Assembly: GCA_028622995.1 (NCBI GenBank)
Contig: JAJQJQ010000043.1
Location: 310,001 to 374,000, forward strand
Reading direction: 5' to 3'
Length of the DNA: 64,000 nt
Source of the DNA: Panagrolaimus kolymaensis
Lineage: Eukaryota > Nematoda > Chromadorea > Rhabditida > Panagrolaimidae
Positions 1-13,072 of this stretch are shown here, in pieces. Within the stretch, counting starts at the first letter, position 1. Each line of letters starts with the position of its first letter. The notes under the pieces are model-generated. The model searched no databases. It was not told the origin of the DNA and worked only from the letters and a program-made list of their open reading frames with translations. The position numbers and the translations under genes were made by a program.

Positions 1-40
1 AAAAAATATTGTGGGATTGAATTAAATTATAATTATGTTT

Positions 41-745
41 TTTAAACTGCACAAGCATTTTCACGTGGGCGAAGAACTTTGAACAAATGGTAATATTGAG
101 AAAAAAACTGTGTAAATGGGATATTAAGAAAAAAATTAGAGGCAAAATAATAACTGTCACTTATCAATGAACTTTTTTCGAAAATGAAAGCTTAAATATT
201 TCTATTATTTTTTTAATTTGAGCGAAGTGGATTAGGGAGGTCAATAATCTCAAAAAAATCTATCAAAAAATTAATTATAAATTATACAATAAACTGAGAG
301 GAATTAAATAAATCGGGTTGAAATGTTTCAGAAATAAAATGAAAAAAGATAAGAATTGAAAAAAAACTGGAAGCTACATAGCAAAGAAAAAAAGCAATAA
401 AAATGCTGCAAGAAAAAAACTGTATATGATTAGATTGTTTCAAAAATAAATAATATTTTAAACATATTTTTATTTTAATTAAACTGAAGAAAGTCATGGA
501 TAAAAAATTATTTGAAAACTCAAAAATAACATACAAATAATTTTTTTATTTTTAAAAGCATCTTTAAAAACTGGACATTATTTGAAATTTTGATTTAGGT
601 ATAAACTTTTTTTTTAAAAACTGCGTAAAAATTTCATGAGTTGAAACTCTTTTTCGATATTTTTATTGATGATAACTGTAATAAAGTATTCAAAATTTTT
701 CTGCTTTCCTGAATTTTTTTATTAATGCATATACAATAAAAAAAC
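41..745 (+). repeat. Oriented AAACTG array, block 1
   Basis: About eleven AAACTG or TAACTG copies, all plus-oriented, each preceded by an A/T run, spaced about 50-140 bp. No gene is seen here. Confidence 0.75.
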
Positions 746-1157
746 TGTTTTAGAAAAAAATAAATATAATTTTTATTCCCTGATTTCTAGCAAGTTTTCC
801 ATTTTCTTTGCCTTTCGTTGCTGACAATCATCAATCTTCTAAAGCTTCCGTTTTTTTTTGTTTTATTTCTAACAAAATTCTATTTTATTTTGTTTTTGAA
901 AATGGCACGGCCAATTTCAAATTTTGTTACTTCATTTTTTTGTCTTTTGACAAATAAAAAAGGAAACAAAAAAAAATTCTATGTACTTTTTTTAAGAAAA
1001 GACAAGCAAGTTTTTTGACTTTTTGTTGTCATCATTTGTTTTAACAAAAAAAATATAAAAAAGAAAAAAAAGTGAAAGGGCAAAAGTTATCCTGCTATAC
1101 TGCAAAAGGGAATAAAGTAAAAAAAAAAAAAGGATAAACTTTTGACATGAAATAAAA
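746..1157. other. Motif-free island, no gene seen
   Basis: Pyrimidine-rich sequence (TTTGCCTTTCGTTGCTGAC near 808-825), then purine-rich runs. Short open frames here are low-complexity and unsupported. Possible regulatory or UTR DNA. Confidence 0.3.
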
Positions 1158-2816
1158 AAAAACTGATGAGAAAAACATTGGGGGGAAAGCAAGCTCATGG
1201 GAAATAATGTAAGTTAATCCTTTTGTTGGAATAAAACTGGAAGATGAGTGTTAGTGATACGGTAAATAAATATATTTTTATTTCATAGAAACTGTAAAGG
1301 CTGAAGAGCGGCTTGCCTTTGGCAATTAAAATTACCACAAATCATAAAAAAACTCGATTATTCATAAATTTTGGCATATAAAAAACTGGATGCAAGGGCT
1401 CTTCTCGGTTTCATTAAATATTTTGGAAAATAACAATATTTTTAAATAGAAACTGAATCAAAAATTTATTAAAAAAGCGTTTAATAAAAAAAGAATTTAA
1501 ACTGACTGAAGATAAGTTTGTATGTAGGCGGACTTTACAAGTAATGAAGAAGAATAATAACAAAAAAAAACTTTCATTTGTCTCGCCATCTTTATAAATA
1601 CTGGGTCACTTTTTGATTCGTAAAAGAGAGAATTAATTATTTGATAAAAAACGTATTTGTTTTCATAAAAATAACTAAGAAAAAAAAAGAACGATTTAAT
1701 GCTTGAACAAAAAAAAAGAAAACTGTATTCTTGAAATTAAACTGTTCCTTCAAACTTTTTTATAGATATTTAAAAAACTGGATCAATTGGCCGAATTTTA
1801 AGGCAGATAAGTATCAAAAGAAAGGAAAGAAACTGACAAAGTGTACTTTAAATTTATTTAAAATTAAAATATAATAATAAAAAATTTTTTGATGAATTAA
1901 TTTTTTTTAAGATAATAAACAGGATTAAATTCATTATAATCCTTAAAAACAAATAAGAAATATCAAATGAATATGGCTTCCTAGGGAAATAATCTCTTTT
2001 AAATAGCTACATTGAAGAAAAAAAGGAAAATGAAAAATAATTCAATAAAATTATTTCTCAAAATTTAAAAAAGGCAAAAACTCAATAAAGAAAAAAAGTT
2101 ATAAAAGGTCGAAAGTATCAATGGCAAAAAAAATGAATGAAAAAAGGAAAGAAAACAAAAAAAAGAGAGACGCTGGTTGCCTGTATCGCTTCTGTTGCTG
2201 TTAATCTTAATCAACATCATCACATACTCAAAAAAGGGAAAAGGAAACAAAAAACTTTTCAACGGCCAAAATAATAAATTTTTAAAGTAAACAAAAAACA
2301 ATTTTTTTTCTTTGACTAAAAAAAGTATGAAAGCGAGAGAAAAAAAAAAGAGCGGTGTCAAATTTTTTGAACTCTTGTGTATTTTTTTTGTTTTAAATTA
2401 ACTGTGTTCGACGGAATTTATTGCTATTATTACATTAAGGCTTTAATTTTTAACTGAAGATAATGATAAAAAACTTCGATTTTGTGATGAAAGATAATAA
2501 ATGAAAATAAAAGTCAAACATAAAAGAGAATCGTCAAATTGTAAAAGTTATTAAATTTGTTTAAAACTGAATTCAACCTTTTTTGTTTGTTAAAATAAAA
2601 TTTTTAATGGAATTATTATTTATCAAAACTGAAAGAATAAGTAACTGAATAAAAACACACAAAACTTTACGCTTTTTTGGGGATGAAACTGGCGGACGTC
2701 AAGGGCATTTGTAACTTTTAACAACAAAAAATGGATAAAATATATCCAAAAAGAAAAAAACTGCTTGTAGGTAAACATTATTTTAAACAACATATATTAT
2801 ACAATAGATAAAACTG
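1158..2816 (+). repeat. Oriented AAACTG arrays (1158-1835 and 2398-2816) around a motif-free gap
   Basis: About ten copies in the first part and seven in the second, all plus-oriented. The gap 1836-2397 holds a GC-richer stretch near 2166-2215 (GACGCTGGTTGCCTGTATCG) and no supported gene. Confidence 0.7.
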
Positions 2817-3932
2817 AGGGGAAAAAATAAACCGGGAAAAAATGAGGGACCGAAAATGTTATTTGAAATTATAATTATATTGAAAGAAATTTTCCACAAA
2901 AGTTAAATTTACAATGCAAGCAACAAAAAAAAATTCGCAATCGTCCAATAGAAAAAAAAACTTTGTGAAGTAGCGTGGTTGCTTCTTTATTTATTTTTTT
3001 TCTTAATCAGTTTTATAAAAAGAAAAAAATCGAAACTCATCATTTTATTTGGGTAAACGTCAAAAGAAAAAATAAGAAAAGAAAACGAAGGAGACGACGA
3101 TTGGAAATATTTTTGACATGTTGATGCGTCGTCGGCAACAAACGGCTACGTGTGTTGTGTTGTTCTTCCTTCTTCTTCTACCATCCCCCATCATTCCTTC
3201 CTTCCTAATTTTTTTTTCTTCTTCAGCATCGTCATTTAAAATTCCGTTTTTGCGCAGCTGTGTGGTGCTGCGTAAAAAAAAAATATTTTAGAAAAAGAGC
3301 CCCCGAGTTTTTTTTTATTCCAAACAAAAACAGAAGAAGGATGGAAAGGAAAGGAATGATGGGTAACAACAACAAAAAATAAACATTAAAACGTCAACCA
3401 AAAAAATTTATATTTATCTCTCATTTTCTCTTCTCTCATCAAACAAATTATTTTATTTATTTATTTATTTTTTTGACTTTTATTTTCAAAAAAGCGACGA
3501 TGAAAACATTTTTTTTTCTGATGAAAAGAAAAAAAAAGGTTTTTTGTGAATGAATTTAAAAATAAAATTATAATAGAGTCTTTATCGAGAAAAAAAGACA
3601 AAATAAATTTTTCTTCGAATGAATACTTTTTTAAGCCACAGTAATTTCATGTATTTTTGTTGAGGGAAATCAAAAATTCTAAAAACTTTATTTTGAAAAT
3701 TTGTTTCACTGAAACAAAAAAAATTTGGTGCGGCATTTGTTATAAAGTTTGTTGGCAAAAATCATATAAAAAAAACTAAATACAAAAAAATTAATTATTT
3801 TTTATTAATCACCGAGATTTTAACACTTTTAAAAATAACACATACATATTACAAAAATTACAAATTTAAGTATTATTTTATTTCTTGAGAGATTCAAATT
3901 TAAAAATTATTGATATATTTGCATTTATTTAT
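2817..3932. promoter_or_regulatory. Motif-free island downstream of the K2P gene
   Basis: No AAACTG in about 1.1 kb. It holds GACGACGATTGG, GATGCGTCGTCGGCAACAAA, CT-rich runs and a small hairpin CGCAGC/GCTGCG (3253-3258 and 3267-3272). This looks like ordinary conserved-type non-coding DNA; a regulatory role is inferred only from its contrast with the flanks. Confidence 0.35.
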
Positions 3933-3937
3933 TTATT
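3924..3937 (-). terminator. Overlapping poly(A) signals at the channel stop codon
   Basis: Read on the minus strand, the stop codon TAA lies inside the first of three overlapping AATAAA hexamers (GAATAAATAAATAAATG). If the first is used, the 3' UTR would be very short. This is inferred from sequence only. Confidence 0.5.
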
Positions 3938-6900
3938 CTTTATCCCAAAGTTTTCCATTTTCAACAACCATTTTTGAACTTTCATCTTCGTCTTCATCCT
4001 CAACATCGTTATGGCCATCTTTAAAACTTTTGATTATTATACTTGGAGTTAATGAATTTCCCATTAATGCTGTATCTGTCATTAAACTATCGGTTGCCAT
4101 AGAATTATCATATCCTGAATCTTCACATCTCGATGGTGAAGGGGATAATGTTGTTCGTCGAGGATGTGGATGGTGCTGGAGGCTTTGAGGTTCATGATTT
4201 TGTTTGGGATTGAAATCGAATGGCAGTGACATGGGCGTAAAATCTGAAGGCAATAATCCACAAAGGCTTTGAACTCGTTTTAAAGCTTTTGCATCTTCGT
4301 CCGTATTCAAGCAAGCGATGAGAGAATGAGCATGGCTATGGCCTGAATCGGGCATAGTGGCTGATGGAGTTGTGGATAAATGCAAGCACGATGGACATCT
4401 CATCATAGGCATTCGAGTCATTGGATCCAAACTTGATGGACTATTGAAACCCAAAAATGGCGTTGATGCCCGCCGCCTTCGATCAATTAAATCACTTGAA
4501 TGTGGATCCAAAGCATAAATATTTCCTAATTGCCCCTCCTTGGGTTCTGGAGAATCCGAAGATCGATTTACATTTATTCTAATTGGTGCAACACCAGTTT
4601 CATCAACTTCAGCCAAAGTTGGAGCCATAACAACCAAATCTTTTGGAATTACAATCATGGGTGGAATAGAATCTTTTGAAGCTCTACGTTGCTTAAGTTT
4701 TTCAAGCTTTGCTTCTTGTTCCAGTTGTTTTCTCTCTTTTTCAATTAATTTTGGAACTGATTCTGTGCTATATCCATATGCCACATCATGATATGCAGCG
4801 GAATAAAGGGAATCTTGATCATATGCGGTGGAAACGGTTTCTATGGAAGATTTTGTTGAACCAACAACGGATTCTGGAGTCACTGAAAAAATATTAATGA
4901 AAATTAAAATGGGTATAAATCTAACTGTATAAAATCTTTTTTTTGTGTGAAGTAACTGCGATGAAAGCTCTACTAATGGCAGAATACTATTTTTATTAAT
5001 TTTTAAAAACTGCCCGCCTTTTTTTTAATTTGGAGAAAAAAATAACCTTTTTAATTATTTTTATTATAAACGAAAGAAACTGTTGCTTAAAACATTCAAT
5101 TTTTTAAAATTTGTAAATACTTTTCATTAAAAAAAGATTTTTTTTCTTTCAAAATTATTAAAACTGGATAGCTTGATTGGCTCCATTTGAAATTTAAAGT
5201 TTTTAAACTGTGAACAACTTTATAAGAAAAACACCAAAAAATAATTAGAAAAAACTAAACTGTTTTCAAAAAAAGCCATATAATTTTTTTGACTTAAAAA
5301 TTATTAGTAAAACTGGGAAGCAAAATTGTTAGGTAAAAAAGCAAAAAGATTAACTTTTGTATAAAATTTTTAAAACTGGGTTAAATTAATGTCGATGGAA
5401 AAAATATTTTCTTCTTCTTCAAGTTTTAAACTGTGAAGACGTTTGGCCTCAACAAAATTCCAAAATATAATTGCAAAAATTATAAAAAAAAATTTAATGA
5501 AATTTTTTTTAAATAAAACTGTCACGAAGCAAATGAATCACAAACTCAAAATTCGAATCCATAAAAGCGGTGATTAAGATATGATACTTTTTATTAAAAT
5601 AAAATAACTGCATTAAAAAAAATCGTCCAGGAAATTATTTTAATTTTTTTAACTGAGATAAATGAATTAACCCACCCAATCGACATCGCCATGAATCAGG
5701 TGAGCCACTAAAATTCCTTTTTTGCTTGCCTCCATCCAAAGCTGCTTGTCCCACATTTAAAGAATTAATTATTGGAGGTTCAACAATATGATCATCCAAA
5801 TATTGATTAAATTTTTTATTTGCTGCAAATTTAGCAAATAATCGACCTCTAAAAAAATATTACATATTTTTAAATTTAAAAACTGCATCCATGAAAATTG
5901 GTTTTACCTAAAACTTGAATCATTTTTAGTTTTTATTTTCACCTTTTCCATGGCTTGAATGGTTCTCAAAGTTGGAAGATTATAATTTAAAATAAAATTT
6001 CCACGATTTCTAAATATTTTTCGTTTCTTTTGTTTTGATGCTCGTGAAAGGGTATCTAAAAAGAATGGGAAGTTATGATATTAACTGCTAAAAGTAAATG
6101 ATTTTATTAATCATGCTCAAATTTTATGGGATTCTTAAGTTGCAAATACAGAATTATTTTACAAATTAAAACTGAAGATCAGTAAACGAATTCGCTCTCA
6201 TTTAATGTTTAAATAAAAAATTTTATTTTCGCAATTAACCATTTTTAAAAGCTATTCGCATTTTTTAAACTGTCAAATTTCGCAGATATTTGGCATACTT
6301 TCCAATAAAACTGGTGACCAGCAAGTACTGTTACAAGAAAAATAAATAAAACCAAAAGTAGTCTTTTTATATTACTGATATCGAGGTATATTTTATCTAA
6401 AAAAAATTTTAAACTGCGATTGGATGTGAAATTCTTAAACAAAACTGAGTTGAAATTTTGTTAAAACATAAAAAACTGAAAAAATTTTATTTTTCTTTGT
6501 ATCATCAAAGAAAATGGGTGTATTTCATTTTTTAGAGATTTTTCAAACTGCATATCGGTTTTCATTGGGATTCGGTAATGATAAATTTCGTATACAAATT
6601 TTTGCAACAAAAAAAAACTGCAATAATATTTCATAGTTTTACAACATATTTTCTTTGAATAATAATTTTTATAAACTGTTCATGATATTTAAAACTGCGG
6701 TTGGGATTTTTTATAGCTTTTTCCTAACCAAAAATGTTTGAAAATATTATTAAGAAAAAAATAAATAAATAACTCTCGGTGATAGCGTTTTTTTATAACT
6801 GACAGCAATGATTTTCTTTTTTGTTGTTGCAATAATATTAAACTGCAGATCGATTTTGAACTTGGTTTGCTTTCTATGATTTTAGATAAATGTCTATGTA

Positions 6901-9900
6901 AGCAAGGATTTTCGTTAAATCAAAAAAAAACTGTCGCAGCCTTTTTTAGCCATCATTTTTAGGTTTTGGAAAAAAAAACTGTTATCAGTGTCTGCGTTTC
7001 AAAAGTTAATAAAAAATCTCGAATGATAAAATTCTTAATTAAAATGTTTAAGCTTTTTTATTCTCAAAAACACAAACCTTTATGAGACGAAATTTTATCT
7101 GGGGTTGCTTCCTTGCCATCTGAAATTTTAACCGCCTCCAATTCATCATCTTCAATTTCTGATTCATCTGAATCATCTCTGGTGTCCAATTGTTTGACCA
7201 AAAATTTATCCACCAATTTTTCAGCCATCCAATCTTTTGCTTTTTGGGGGAAACTTGTCAGCCATGAATCATGGTCTTTCGAAAACGCCGTTAATGGAGC
7301 TGTCAATAAATCGGCTAAAAATTATTAGTATTTTTTTTTAATTGTATAAATTTCTTTTAAGTGGTACCTGACATTCCCACTTCAAAAGGCGTGGCGGTTT
7401 CTTCAACAAATTCATTATCACTCGTGACAATGGCAGCCATTTTTTCGATTTCTTCAATATATTCTTGAAGCAATTGCTCGATTATTCTCTCAATTGCATC
7501 CTAAAAACTCATGGCGGCGATAAGCTGAATGAAAAGAATAAATAAATTTTTTGATTAACTGAGTTGAAAAACGATCAATGAGAAAATGCTTAAGTTTGGA
7601 ATACATTTTTTAAGTAAACTGCGCTAGTTAAAAAAACTGGGGCCGAATATTGTTTGAAAGCAAATATATTTTATTGATGCTTTTTATTTATTTTTTAATA
7701 TTATAAACTGTTATATCATGTGGAAAATATAAATGCGTTTCATTTTACAGAATTTTATTTATTTGTGGACAATTTTGGATACAAATTTTAAACTGTTGTT
7801 CTAATTAGTTTGTCGATATATTTTTAACTGTGTATCTTTCCTTTAAATTTCGAGTATCTCTAAAAAAATCAAAACTGTCGTCCACGTAGTTTAAATCGAG
7901 GTTTAAGTTAAATAAAATTAAGAAACACGCATTTTTTTGTTGATAAAACTGAGTATAAAATAGAAAAGGAGAGCAAGCATTATTAACTGAGGAAAATTAA
8001 AAATGTTTTTTTTATCAAAAAAATAAATTTATTTGGAAGCTTCTAAAGCAGTGGTTTAAAAAATAGGATAAAAACTGACATTTTAAATTCGAATGTTGAA
8101 AGAAACAAAAAAATTTTGAAAGCTTTTCATTCCATAAAATTAAATTATTATAAACTGTCAACGATTATATTGATGATTTTTTCTTTTATGGTTTCCATTT
8201 TTAGGTTTTTCAAAAAAAATAAAAACTGGATTAGTAGTTTTAACTGAAAACTTTATTTTTTCAATTGTAAGACAATTAAAAATTTAAAATTTTGTCTTCC
8301 CTATAGTAACTTGTTATAATAATAAACTGTACCTGAATGAGATTGATGCACATGGATAGCAATGCCAATCCAACCAGAATCAATACAAAATTAATTAACA
8401 TCATATCAGGTTTAGATGGAACAATATCTCCCAATCCCACAGTACTAAAAAAAAGAATATTAAAAATTTTAAACTGCATTTTCTGTTTTTTCGGTGTGAA
8501 AACAAACCTAATAGAAACAAAGAAAAAATAAACTGAAGTTAAATAACCCCATTCAGTTTCCCAAATACAAAATAAAGCAGCGCTAAAACAAATCCAAACA
8601 ACTAAAAGTGTCAAAGCCAAAGGAATGGGAAAATGTCCGCTGCTATTATTTCGTTGTTTTTGAAGTTCTTGAGCTAATGCAATTTCAGCAGCCGCTGCTT
8701 CGGCTTCAGCATCATTTTCAAAATGCATTTCTAAATCTTTTGAATTGGATAATTTTGATGGCGATGCAGCGAGAGAATGATTTTCAGAGGATTTGGGTGA
8801 AGTGGAATTTCCTCCACCTCCGCCACCTGTTAAACTGTAAATGGCCTGAAAAAATAAAAAAATTATTTTAATGTTTTTTGTGAATTCTTATTTGGAAATT
8901 TTTTTAATTTAAACTGGTGATGGAGAGTTTATATTGGCCACAAAATTTTCAAACTATTTTTGGTGGTAAAAGCTTTAGTAAAATAATTAAAAACTGTCTT
9001 TAGGTAGAATCGTGGATCCTTTAGATTAAAAAAAAAATATAAAGAGGAAAATTTTTTTATTTGGTTGGGATGAATCAAAATTAAAATAATTATAACTGGA
9101 AACTAACAAATAAATTTTTAAAAACAACTATTTTTTTTTGGGTTTTAATATATGCTTGGAAGGCCAATAAAAACTGTAATATAAAATTTTAAATAGGGTT
9201 AAAAAAACTGATGTTCATGATTAAACAAATTAAAACCATTACTCTATTTCAATATTTTTTTATTTTAAAAAAATGAAGTGAAATTACTTTAAGTCTTTGA
9301 TGAAATTATTATTAACTGGGCGCTCTTTCCGAAACAAGTTTTTTTGGATATCTAAGAAAGAAAGAATTTTTTTAATGAATTTAGGTTGCTCAAAATTTAA
9401 AAAGTTAACTGTGGACCAAATTTAAATTTTTTGAAACAAATCAATTTTTTTATTTTAATTATATATTTAAAAGTATGATAGAAACTGCAAAACGTCTTTT
9501 TCGGGATTTAATAATTTAAAAAAACTGCATTGGTTTACACTGTGATTAGACAAATTAAAAACTTTCATCAAAAACAAAGTGATTTTTTAATCCAAAAAAA
9601 TGATGGAGAAAAGAAATATTTTAAAACTGGATCCAAAACTTTGAGTAGGTTGTGAAAAAAAAACTGTTATCGGTCGCGATAGTTTAACAAAAGCAACCTT
9701 CAAAAAAGCTTATTATTTTTTTTGATTCCAAATGATGGACAAATTTTTAGAATGTAAAAATTTTTATTGAATGCTTTTGGATCATTGCTAATAGCTATTT
9801 ATTTTCTAAAATAGCTGAAATAAAACTGAGTGAACTTGATAAAATTGGTTCAAAAAACTGATTTGCTTATTTTTTTGAGGTTTAAAAAATTAAAATTTTT

Positions 9901-11572
9901 TGTATCAAAAAACACTTGAATTTTAGAAACAAACAAAAAGAAAAAAATTCTTAAACTATTGAAAAAAACTGAATCGCAATTAATTACATTTAAATATGAA
10001 AAGCATCGCTCAAACATTCTAATTTTTAATAAAAAAAAATTAATTATAAACTGCCAAAAATGATAATTCGGAGAAGTCAATTAAATTAATAATAAACTTA
10101 CTTTTACTGGTTCACTCATTCTCCTTACAGCATTTTCGGGTAATTTATTTTTCGCTGTTCTCCATCGTTTATAAACTTTTCTCAGCGCTCGAGAAAGTAA
10201 TTTACCAACATCTTTTAAAATTATAAGAAATATGGGTATTCCAATCATAATATATAATATTGAAATAACTTTTCCTAAATTTGTTTGAACTAATGGATAC
10301 CCATAACCTGAAAATTTTATAAAGGAATATTATTTTTTTAAAACTGTTATGAGCCGTTATTGGGTTTGACTTTTTATTTATTTTTTAAAACTGTGCTCGG
10401 ATGTTTTTTTGCTGTTTTTTATTTTAGGATTTATAAATCAAAATAAAACTGTATCTTTTTGCTTCATCGAATATGCCTTTTCAAAAAACGTTTACATTAA
10501 CAACTGGATTTTTTTCTTCTAATTTTCGCGTTGGATTAATTTAGAATAAATAAAAAACTGCTTGAAAGTGGCAATTATTTAGTAAATAAAATAAACTGCT
10601 CCAAAATTACAAAGTGGGAAAAAATGCAAAATGCAAACTATTATCTTTTATTTTTAAAACGTGGTTTTCTAGTTTTTGGGTTTTGTTTTTACCTATCGGC
10701 TAAAAATTAAAAAAAACTGTTTGCTTTTATTTTTATTTAAAGTAATTCAATATTATCTTAACCTTTTTTTAATTGAAACAAAACTGTGTATTTTTAGAAA
10801 GAACAAGAAGCATCAGGGACTGCAAGTAAGACTTTTGCTTTATAAAATCAGAAACTTGTATTATTTATTTTATTTTTTGCAATGGCTTTATTTATAAAAG
10901 TATTAAAAACTGACAAAAAGGTAAAGTTTTTTGGAAAAGAAACTGAGGACCGACATACGTCGCGGCAATGCTAACCTTGTAAATCAAACTTTAATTTTTT
11001 GTTATTTTTTTAACTGCAATTTTCTTGATTGCCAAAAATTTTGATGTTTAAAGAATTTTTCAAAAATAATTTTTTTTTTATTTTTAAACTGCATTTTTTA
11101 ACTCTCGCATAAGCCTTTTATTTTCAAAATATTTTTTCAAACTTTAAAATTTTTAAGATCCTCCCCAAAAAAACTGCCTACCAATGGTAGTATATAATTG
11201 ACCCGCATATAATGCACTTCCCATCCATGTCCATGGTGTAGCAGAAGTGCGATCTTCAATAACTTGAGTTAAATTTAAATAATCAATAAACCAAAATAAT
11301 GCTTCTTTCGCATATTTTTCTTGTAATTCTGGATCCACGAGCAATCCAGATGTTTCGCATTTAACATTTTTCAATCTTTTCATAACTTGGTCGAAAGCAT
11401 ATTCGGTGGAATTCTTGTACCTCTCTCGTCTTTCCACATCGCCTTCAAGTTCAATTTTTCTGAATGCTACTGCACCCAGCAAAGTGTACGAAATTAGGAT
11501 AACAAATGGAAGAGAATAGGATACTTTAAATTTTTGATAAGCCCATTTTAACTTTCGATATAAATGAAACAT
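3933..11572 (-). CDS. Two-pore-domain (TWiK/K2P) potassium channel, 895 aa, nine exons
   Basis: Exons in transcript order: 11572-11182, 10307-10102, 8845-8508, 8444-8333, 7500-7368, 7314-7078, 6055-5908, 5848-5676, 4882-3933. All join in frame with GT/AG ends (2688 nt). The protein forms background K+ channels in the plasma membrane; K2P subunits dimerise to give four pore loops. Visible parts are a first membrane segment (about residues 21-37), a large extracellular loop, pore 1 with the filter TIGYG created across the exon 1/2 junction, TM2 (IMIGIPIFLIIL), TM3 (LTLLVVWICFSAALF), pore 2 with STVGLGD created across the exon 3/4 junction, and TM4 ending INLIQ. A cytoplasmic tail of over 500 residues follows, with an acidic stretch and RRRRAS and SSSSSS-free, Ser-rich segments but no domain I recognise. 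The start is the first Met before TM1; an upstream exon cannot be excluded. Introns are either 53-63 bp or 793-1256 bp, and the long ones are packed with the oriented AAACTG motif. Family identification is certain; the exact TWK paralogue is not assigned. Confidence 0.93.
4920..11181 (+). repeat. Oriented AAACTG array inside the K2P introns
   Basis: About 75 copies sit between the exons of the minus-strand channel gene yet are plus-oriented, so they are antisense to the transcript. Spacing in 6267-6977 averages about 59 bp. Copies run right up to exons: the complement overlaps the splice donors GTAGGCAGTTT (11171-11181) and GTACAGTTT (8324-8332). Confidence 0.8.
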
Positions 11573-12323
11573 AACTGTTTACGATTAACTTTGAGGTTGG
11601 AAGCGAAAAAACTGAGTTGAGACGATGTAGTGAGCAATTTAATAGCAGCAATAATTGCTTGATAATTTCATAACTCTTTATTTATTAAAAACTGTATTTA
11701 GCTGGGATAAAGCAAAATGATAACTTCTAAAATAATAGAAAAATTATAAATTTATAAAACTGTCTTTCAAATAACTGAATGGCACAACCACGATTTAAAA
11801 GAAAATAAATATAAAAAACTCAATTATATAAATAAAATAGGAAATACATATAATAAAAACTGTATATGTAAAAGAAAATATCAACTGATGAAAAAAAAGT
11901 TCAGATTTCATTTTTTATAAAAAAAAATGTGAGAAACTAATAAATGTTTTATTATTATTGTTTTTAAAATTAAAAACTGGTGTATGCAGATGAGTTTAAA
12001 AATTAAAGAAAGAAAGGAAAATAAATATAAAAACTGGATTTGAAGCCATTCGGGTCATTGTAGTAAAAAACAATTTAATTTATATTTTTTAAATCTTAAA
12101 AACTGGCGGATATTTAATTGGTGGGAAAAAGTTACAAACACTCAATATTTTTGTTTGTATGTTTATAAAAAAACAATTTGGGATAAAAATTAACAGAAGA
12201 AAAAGTAAACTGGAGCTGGATCAAAAGTCGTTGTTTGTATTTTTATATTTAATGTTTTTAGAATTTTTTAGTAAAACTGTTTGAATACGCAAGCATAAGA
12301 TTTATTTAAAGCAAAAATAACTG
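11570..12323 (+). repeat. Oriented AAACTG array upstream of the K2P gene
   Basis: Thirteen plus-oriented copies begin immediately 5' of the channel start codon, so the promoter-proximal DNA is itself array. Confidence 0.75.
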
Positions 12324-13072
12324 AAGATTAAATCAAGTTAAAAAAAAGCGTAAATTAAAATAAAATAAAAATGCTGTTGCAAAAATGTTTCTTTTTTTTT
12401 GAAGGAAAAAACTATCGCACGAATTTTTTTAATGATTAAAATTAGAAATGCTATTTTATCTTTCATTCTTTCATTTTTTGTTCCATCAAAAAAAGCTTGC
12501 TCTTTTCAAGGAAGATTCTTTAAACTCTTTGAAGAAAAAAAAAGACGGAAAAAAGCAATTGGATTAAAAAAATGTTTCATGCGTAATTGTTTGTTGCTTC
12601 AAAATGATGAGACTACTTATGAGAGACGCATTTCTCATTCACGAGGTCATCTCCAAAAAAATGGCATTCAAAACAGCAACAAACAAATTCGCTTTTGGCT
12701 TTTTATGCTTTTTACCATCCAAAAAAAAATTAAACTGGGCGAATGAAAAAAAATGAGATGGAAGAAGATTGCAACAACAAAAAAATGGACGACAAATTTC
12801 ATGACATGAAAAAATAAATTGGCGTGTAAAAAAAAATAAGGGTAAGCTATTTTTGGGTAATCTTACGTAAAAAAAAGAATAAATGTGCGGGTCAATGGAA
12901 AACAATGAGAGAAGCAAGAATTATCGGCAACAAAAAAAAAAAAAACAGAAGAAAGAAATTAATGTCTCGGGATTAAAAAAAATATAAAATAAAACAAGGA
13001 AATATGGAAAGATAAAATTGAGGAGGGTCTTAAAAATAAATGTTGCAAAGAAAAAAATGAAAATATTTAAAA
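12324..13072. other. Mostly motif-free AT-rich stretch
   Basis: Only one AAACTG (12733). Purine/A-rich with a few short unsupported open frames; no gene recognised. Confidence 0.3.

Noticed and set aside
12399..12917. 115- and 92-codon open frames on opposite strands
   Set aside because: They overlap in antisense, are Lys/Phe-rich and lack any family signal.
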